A stretch of DNA of 9,856 bases from positions 1 through 9,856 of the forward strand of contig JASLEF010000091.1 in assembly GCA_030151245.1 (NCBI GenBank). Reading direction: 5' to 3'. Both the position numbers and the translations under genes were made by a program. This document shows, piece after piece, positions 5,886-9,856 of the stretch. Source of the DNA: Ignatzschineria sp. (lineage in GTDB: Bacteria > Pseudomonadota > Gammaproteobacteria > Cardiobacteriales > Wohlfahrtiimonadaceae). Within the stretch, counting starts at the first letter, position 1. Each line of letters begins with the position of its first letter. Under the pieces are notes generated by a model. The model had not been told where the DNA came from. It ran no database searches and saw only the letters and a program-made list of their open reading frames with translations.

Positions 5886-7748
5886 TTATTCTAATTTCAA
5901 CTCTTGATTTTGAATAAAAAGCTTTCCAAGCTCTCGACTGCCATATGGATTCAAATGATCAGAGTCGTAATAAATTAATTCTTTTTGCTCTAACAGATCA
6001 TTAATATAGGGCGTTATATCTACATAAAAGACATTGTGAAGCCTTTGAGCGATCTGTTTTAAGCTTTGATTAACCTTCTGAATATTAGTATTACGCTCGA
6101 CATTAGGCTTTTTCTCTATAGAGAGCCCTAGCCTTTTAATTCTTTCATATCGATTAGAATTTAAACCTATATCTTTAACATCTGAAAATAGTATTACAGG
6201 CACCTTATCCGATACAATTGCTAACGTCTTTTCAAATTTTTCTAAATAATCGGGGATCGTATTATCTTTCGAACTCAAAGGCATTAAATAATATTGGCTC
6301 CATAATACGGCATCATATTGATCATAATTCTGCTCTAAATATTGATTCGCAGCCTCACACTCTGGATGCTTTGTTCTAATCATAGACTCAGCAAAAAGCA
6401 TGGGACAAGCAGGAGAGGCAACAATATCAACCTTAATCCCCTCTTTTTTGCCAATCTCATCCATCATTCCAGATAAATGCATCGCATGTGAATCACCGAC
6501 TAATAAATAACGAGTTGTTGAACTTTTATCCCCCACAGAACAATCCTCGACAAATGTCCCATGACACCCTTCTTCATCAGTAAACCAGCGCGTCTTATCG
6601 ATATCTATCTGTAAACTAGAAGCTTCTACTGCTTCTTGTGCATAGGTATAAATCATTGTAATCACACCATAAGGCACCATAAATATTAAAATAATACTAC
6701 CGAAAAATCCGAGTTTTGTTTTTCTAACGGGGTTTTCCACTAGGTAATAACTGCTAATAGATAACAATAAAATAATAACCGCACAAATTCCGAGCCACCA
6801 CAATGGCAACTGCGTATTTTGAAATACATATCTTGATAATGCTAAAACTGGCCAATGCCATAAATAGAGGGAAAATGACCATAATCCTATTGTCCTTACA
6901 ATAGAATTTGTAAAAATTTTTTTATAGATTGAATAAGGGTTAGAATCTAAAATAAAAAGCGCCGCCCCTATAGTTGGCAGAAGAGAGAAAACTCCCGGCA
7001 TAGGGGTTACTCCTGAATAAAGCAGTAAACACCCCATAAGGATTAACAATCCTGTCATGCCTAATATCATCTTCCATCGATTGTTTATACGGTATGGATT
7101 TAATGCTAACGCACACCCAACCAATAATTCTGCGGCTCTATTTTGTAATAAATAATAACTATTATCAGGATAATGCTTCATTGATATTTCTGCCAATACA
7201 GTGCTGATCACAATTCCTAATATCGCTAACATGAAAAGAATAGAAGATTGCTGCTTCAGTTTTTTCGTGGCAAAAAAGCTTATAAATAATAGTAAAGGCC
7301 AAATAAAATAAAATTGCTCTTCGATCGCTAAAGACCATAGATGTAATAAGGGTTTTTCTTCTGTCAATGAATCAAAATAATCACTACCCGTAAAAGCCCT
7401 ATTAGCACGAAATTGCATCGCATAACGTAAGGATCTAATAAAATTCTCATACTGCTCTGGCAATAATATCAACATCGCAGGGAGTAGCGTGACCAACAAT
7501 ACTAAAAACAGTAATGGTAAAATTCGCTTCACACGGCGAGTATAAAAAACTTTGAAAGAAAAACGCCCTTCATCTAACTGTTTTCTAATAATTGATGTAA
7601 TTAAATAGCCCGATATTACAAAAAAAACATCAACACCTAGAAATCCCCCAGGGAGCCAGTTGTTATTAAAATGAAATGCGAGCACCGATAAGACCGCTAA
7701 AGCTCTAAAGCCATCTATATCAGGTCTGTATTGAATACCAACGACCAT
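5886..7748 (-). CDS. Second O-acyltransferase, AT3-SGNH (paralog of the 1715-3598 gene)
   Basis: A 620-residue membrane O-acyltransferase with the same two-part layout as the gene at 1715. The AT3 half has R15 and H26 (R-x10-H), GFLGVDVFFVISGYLIT, HLWSLAIEEQFYFIWP, LYLWHWPVL and YYLVENPVR. The SGNH half has G418-D419-S420-H421 and the D595-x-x-H598 pair in YYDSDHL. Catalytic residues are intact. The first 75 aligned residues of AT3 (from YRPDIDG) are 60/75 identical to the paralog, whereas 40 residues around the nucleophile serine are only 16/40 identical, suggesting a different acceptor or position. An in-frame ATG lies at 7775, but it has no ribosome site, whereas TAGG sits 9 nt before ATG 7748. 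From that start the YRPDIDG motif falls at the same residue number as in the paralog. It heads a - strand unit with the GT2 gene. Confidence 0.92.
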   Translation of the reverse strand: MVVGIQYRPDIDGFRALAVLSVLAFHFNNNWLPGGFLGVDVFFVISGYLITSIIRKQLDEGRFSFKVFYTRRVKRILPLLFLVLLVTLLPAMLILLPEQYENFIRSLRYAMQFRANRAFTGSDYFDSLTEEKPLLHLWSLAIEEQFYFIWPLLLFISFFATKKLKQQSSILFMLAILGIVISTVLAEISMKHYPDNSYYLLQNRAAELLVGCALALNPYRINNRWKMILGMTGLLILMGCLLLYSGVTPMPGVFSLLPTIGAALFILDSNPYSIYKKIFTNSIVRTIGLWSFSLYLWHWPVLALSRYVFQNTQLPLWWLGICAVIILLLSISSYYLVENPVRKTKLGFFGSIILIFMVPYGVITMIYTYAQEAVEASSLQIDIDKTRWFTDEEGCHGTFVEDCSVGDKSSTTRYLLVGDSHAMHLSGMMDEIGKKEGIKVDIVASPACPMLFAESMIRTKHPECEAANQYLEQNYDQYDAVLWSQYYLMPLSSKDNTIPDYLEKFEKTLAIVSDKVPVILFSDVKDIGLNSNRYERIKRLGLSIEKKPNVERNTNIQKVNQSLKQIAQRLHNVFYVDITPYINDLLEQKELIYYDSDHLNPYGSRELGKLFIQNQELKLE

Positions 7749-7757
7749 TACTTTAAA

Positions 7758-7761
7758 CCTA
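7758..7761 (-). promoter_or_regulatory. Shine-Dalgarno that decides the second acyltransferase start
   Basis: TAGG on the - strand lies 9 nt upstream of ATG 7748. The sequence AGGTTTAAAG here resembles AGGTTTAGAG (1696-1705) before the paralog. The alternative ATG at 7775 lacks any purine-rich site. Confidence 0.5.
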
Positions 7762-7777
7762 CTATTTAAAAACATTC

Positions 7778-7806
7778 ACTATAAACAAAAAACTAAAATC
7801 TAGCTA
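7778..7806 (-). promoter_or_regulatory. Candidate promoter for second acyltransferase
   Basis: On the - strand TATAGT (7778-7783) is 5/6 to the -10 consensus. The hexamer 17 nt upstream, TAGCTA (7801-7806), is only 3/6 to TTGACA. Transcription from near 7771 would start inside the longer reading frame, after the ATG at 7775, which agrees with the start at 7748. It is a weak prediction in a very AT-rich stretch where chance matches are common. Confidence 0.3.
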
Positions 7807-7833
7807 TCAATTAAGTAGTTACTATAAGATTCA

Positions 7834-7862
7834 ATGACTTATTTTATATTTTAAAGTAAAAT
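7834..7862 (+). promoter_or_regulatory. Candidate promoter for the GT9 gene pair
   Basis: ATGACT (7834-7839, 4/6 to TTGACA) and TAAAAT (7857-7862, 5/6 to TATAAT) are 17 nt apart. Transcription would start near 7869, leaving a leader of about 50 nt. The -10 box directly abuts the dispersed motif copy B. With the - strand promoter this forms a divergent control region (7749-7919) of 171 nt that contains no other gene. Confidence 0.42.
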
Positions 7863-7879
7863 GCCCCTATCATAATCAT
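7863..7879 (+). repeat. Dispersed 17-nt motif, copy B
   Basis: GCCCCTATCATAATCAT differs from copy A (391-407) at only two central positions. It overlaps the predicted transcription start of the GT9 pair. CATAAT (7871-7876) is 5/6 to a -10 hexamer, so it may itself be the core promoter rather than an operator. Confidence 0.42.
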
Positions 7880-7909
7880 CTATATCTTCATGATTTAGAT
7901 ACAAAAAGT

Positions 7910-7915
7910 GGGGGA
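7910..7915 (+). promoter_or_regulatory. Purine-rich ribosome site that decides the first GT9 start
   Basis: GGGGGA ends 4 nt before ATG 7920. The in-frame GTG at 7908 overlaps this run and has no ribosome site upstream, so ATG 7920 is favoured and four residues are trimmed. Confidence 0.5.
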
Positions 7916-7919
7916 CAAC

Positions 7920-9134
7920 ATGGGACTCAAGAATACATTCTCAAAAATCGCATGGAATCTACGTTTCTTAAACAAAAAAGGCAAGCTCCATTGGGCTTAC
8001 TTTAAGTTTTCCCTACTCAAAAAATGCCTTCCTAAAAAAAACACACCGACCAACTTCTCCTCCATAAAAAAAATCCTCATTGTCCGAAATGACAAACACG
8101 GGGATATGATCGCCACAACAGGATTTATTAGAGAGTTAGCCCTAGCGGGATTTGAGGTTTATATCTCTTCAGAAAAGGCTTCTTTAGACATTATCGAATT
8201 CAATCCTCATATTAAAGGCACATTTATTTATAAAGATAAAAATCTCAAAGATCTCTTTCAATCTATTCAACGCATCCGTAAAGAATCCTTTGATGCTGTT
8301 ATTGATCTTAAATATTGCCGAGGAGTTTATAAAAAGAATATCTTTTTCTGCTCTCTCATTAAAAGCCCCATTTTAATTGGTTTTAATAAAAGCAATATTC
8401 CCTCATACAATGTATCACTTCCATACTATGAGTTATCAGCCCATGTTACAACACGGCTTCCCCCACTCTTAAAGCTGTTTAATATTACGGAGTATAATCT
8501 GGATTATGAAATTTTCACTACTGAAAAAATGGTAGAGAAAATGAAAAATTTTATAGAAAAGTCTTTGGACTCATCCAAAAAAATAGCGGTTATTAACCCT
8601 CTTGGTGGCAATAAATCACGCTGGCTAACACAAACACAGTTACAAAAAGTCCTCTCCCTTCTTCAGCCTTGTTACCAAATTGTTATTATCGGCGAACCTA
8701 AACAACTAGAGAGCCTCTCGTGGCCAAGCACCATTCCTCTTTTTCCCTCAAAGAGCCTTTTAGAAACGGTTCCACTGATTGAGAAGGCTGATCTCATATT
8801 TACCGTAGATACCTCTATCGTCCATATCGCAACGACCTTTAGAAAAAAAACAGTAGCTCTTTACCTGGATCTGACCCATGGAAAACACCCTAATCCTTTT
8901 AAGGCAGAATATACCGAAAAAGTTACGAAATATGGAACCCACCTTTTAAATCTTTTATCAGATGCTCCCTATATACATCACTATCATCCTGATGAAACGC
9001 CCCCTATCAATCATCTAAATTGGTCTCCTAATAATCCTAATGCTACAGCCGTCATCTTCAATTACCGTAGCTTCTCGGATATTCCCCCTTCAGAATTTAG
9101 CGCTCAAGTTACATCAGCTCTCGAGGAACGTTAA
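7920..9134 (+). CDS. GT9 family (heptosyltransferase-like) glycosyltransferase
   Basis: A 404-residue GT-B-fold enzyme of the family that contains WaaC, WaaF and WaaQ, which transfer heptose from ADP-heptose to the LPS inner core on the cytoplasmic side of the membrane. The first domain starts late, at residues 50-64 (KKILIVRNDKHGDMIATTG, with the conserved G61-D62). The donor-side domain opens with VINPLGGNKSRW (N226, R234, W235) and carries IFTVDTSIVHIA (D297, S299, H302). The tail has the usual W-x-P and DI elements. The 49 residues before the GT9 domain are basic and aromatic and are not typical of WaaC/F, so they may bind membrane. It is not possible to tell heptose from another sugar, since GT9 members also transfer other residues. 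The next GT9 gene starts 3 nt after its stop, so the two are surely co-transcribed. Two A8 runs (8034-8041, 8066-8073) lie in the N-terminal coding part. Confidence 0.9.
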   Translation: MGLKNTFSKIAWNLRFLNKKGKLHWAYFKFSLLKKCLPKKNTPTNFSSIKKILIVRNDKHGDMIATTGFIRELALAGFEVYISSEKASLDIIEFNPHIKGTFIYKDKNLKDLFQSIQRIRKESFDAVIDLKYCRGVYKKNIFFCSLIKSPILIGFNKSNIPSYNVSLPYYELSAHVTTRLPPLLKLFNITEYNLDYEIFTTEKMVEKMKNFIEKSLDSSKKIAVINPLGGNKSRWLTQTQLQKVLSLLQPCYQIVIIGEPKQLESLSWPSTIPLFPSKSLLETVPLIEKADLIFTVDTSIVHIATTFRKKTVALYLDLTHGKHPNPFKAEYTEKVTKYGTHLLNLLSDAPYIHHYHPDETPPINHLNWSPNNPNATAVIFNYRSFSDIPPSEFSAQVTSALEER

Positions 9135-9137
9135 TCC

Positions 9138-9856
9138 ATGTTTATTGAAAAAAAACTGCCCTTTACAGATAAGGTCCTCTTTATTGTCCACCTCGCAATA
9201 GGAGATTTTACCTATCTGCAAAATTGTTTTACAAAATTAAAAAATCGTTATCCCAATCTCCGAGTTGATCTCTTTATTCAAGATGTCAGAATCACAGCGG
9301 ATTCTAGTAAGTGGGAGGGATTAAAAAACTACATTCTCTACGAATGGCTGCTAGAAACTGGGTTATTTCATACCATTTATTATGGATACTCTCCTCAAAT
9401 TTACGAGGAATCTATTGCGAAGTGCCAACAAGAAAACTATCCTTTTGTCATCTCTTTAGGAGACCTGAGATCTCAAAACTATTCTCTTCTTGCTAGAAAA
9501 ATTGCGCAAGAAAACTTGGCTTTAGGCATCAATATCAAAACCCATCTCTTTAGTTTCTCTGACAAAAAAGCTCTTAAAGCGCTTGATTTTAAAATCAAAG
9601 ATCTTAACAATAAATCAGCACATATCAGTGAAAAATTTGCCTACTGGTTCGAGCAGTTTGCGGATATTTCCTTCAGTAAAGAGGATCTCTATCCTTTTAT
9701 TAATATCCCTAAAAAATGGGAAACAGCCCTACCATCATTATTAAGCCGTCATCACTGGCATCAAGGCCAACCTATTATCTTTATCAATATTTTTGCTAAA
9801 GATGAAGATCGCTGTTGGTCTCTTACCGAAGCAGCCACTTTAATTCAAAAATTACA
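9138..9856 (+). CDS. Second GT9-like glycosyltransferase, 5' part (continues beyond window)
   Basis: The frame stays open from ATG 9138 to the window edge, giving 239 residues and no stop. A GAGG at 9123-9126, inside the end of the preceding gene, is an acceptable if distant ribosome site (11 nt). The N-terminus reads KVLFIVHLAIGDFTYLQN (G22-D23), matching the GT9 opening block, then a Rossmann-like strand NLRVDLFIQD. The donor-domain entry is IIFINIFAKDEDRCW (N217, R225, W227), aligned with N226, R234 and W235 of the preceding gene. In GT9 enzymes this is followed by the D-T-S/H block, which lies outside the window. It is clearly diverged from its neighbour, so this is not a recent duplication. 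A run of eight A (9148-9155) starts at codon 4. Role is inferred: a second transferase adding to the same LPS/LOS core. Confidence 0.82.
   Translation, partial: MFIEKKLPFTDKVLFIVHLAIGDFTYLQNCFTKLKNRYPNLRVDLFIQDVRITADSSKWEGLKNYILYEWLLETGLFHTIYYGYSPQIYEESIAKCQQENYPFVISLGDLRSQNYSLLARKIAQENLALGINIKTHLFSFSDKKALKALDFKIKDLNNKSAHISEKFAYWFEQFADISFSKEDLYPFINIPKKWETALPSLLSRHHWHQGQPIIFINIFAKDEDRCWSLTEAATLIQKL

Noticed and set aside
1715..7748. Recent duplication or gene conversion between the two acyltransferases
   Set aside because: Even where proteins are identical (around EEKPLLHLWSLAIEEQF) the codons differ at many synonymous sites, so the copies separated long ago or were acquired separately.
7863..7914. 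Leader hairpin pairing the CCCC at 7864-7867 with the GGGGG at 7910-7914 to hide the ribosome site
   Set aside because: The pairing covers only four bases, and the CCCC probably lies upstream of the predicted transcription start.
9311..9496. 61-codon open frame on the + strand near the right end
   Set aside because: It is out of frame within the open GT9-like gene that begins at 9138, which has family motifs on both sides of it.
1..9856. Insertion sequence, integrase, tRNA attachment site, CRISPR or RNA gene explaining the accessory region
   Set aside because: I saw no transposase or recombinase protein, no terminal inverted repeats with target duplications, no regularly spaced repeats and no tRNA-like cloverleaf on either strand.

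Overview
The window looks like part of a low-to-moderate GC gammaproteobacterial chromosome. The two housekeeping genes at the left end, coaD and queG, are Gram-negative in type. The rest is an AT-rich surface-glycan locus of the lipopolysaccharide or lipooligosaccharide (LPS/LOS) kind. The lineage is not fixed by the sequence. A Cardiobacteriales-like genus such as Ignatzschineria is only a guess from base composition and gene style.

Layout: (1) 1-1581 is core metabolism on the + strand, the 3' part of coaD (coenzyme A synthesis) followed by queG (last step of queuosine synthesis). (2) 1715-4802, + strand, holds a large membrane O-acyltransferase (AT3 domain fused to an SGNH domain) and a GT4 glycosyltransferase resembling WaaB/RfaB. 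(3) 4803-7748, - strand, holds a GT2 glycosyltransferase and, upstream of it, a second AT3-SGNH acyltransferase paralogous to the first. The GT4 and GT2 genes converge with their stop codons directly abutting. (4) 7749-7919 is a divergent promoter region. (5) 7920 to the right edge, + strand, holds two consecutive GT9 (heptosyltransferase-type) genes. The second runs off the window.

Together, four glycosyltransferases of three folds plus two O-acyltransferases suggest a module that extends and O-acylates (probably O-acetylates) an LPS/LOS core or short O-chain. The GT9 enzymes would handle heptose or related sugars, the GT4 and GT2 enzymes would add outer residues, and the AT3-SGNH proteins would modify sugars. 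The exact sugars cannot be read from sequence. The most unusual features are the inverted pair of acyltransferase paralogs bracketing two convergent glycosyltransferases, their uneven divergence (membrane half conserved, SGNH half diverged), a short motif repeated upstream of three + strand genes, and structured or repetitive leaders before two genes. I saw no transposase, integrase, RNA gene or CRISPR array, and no clearly new system type.
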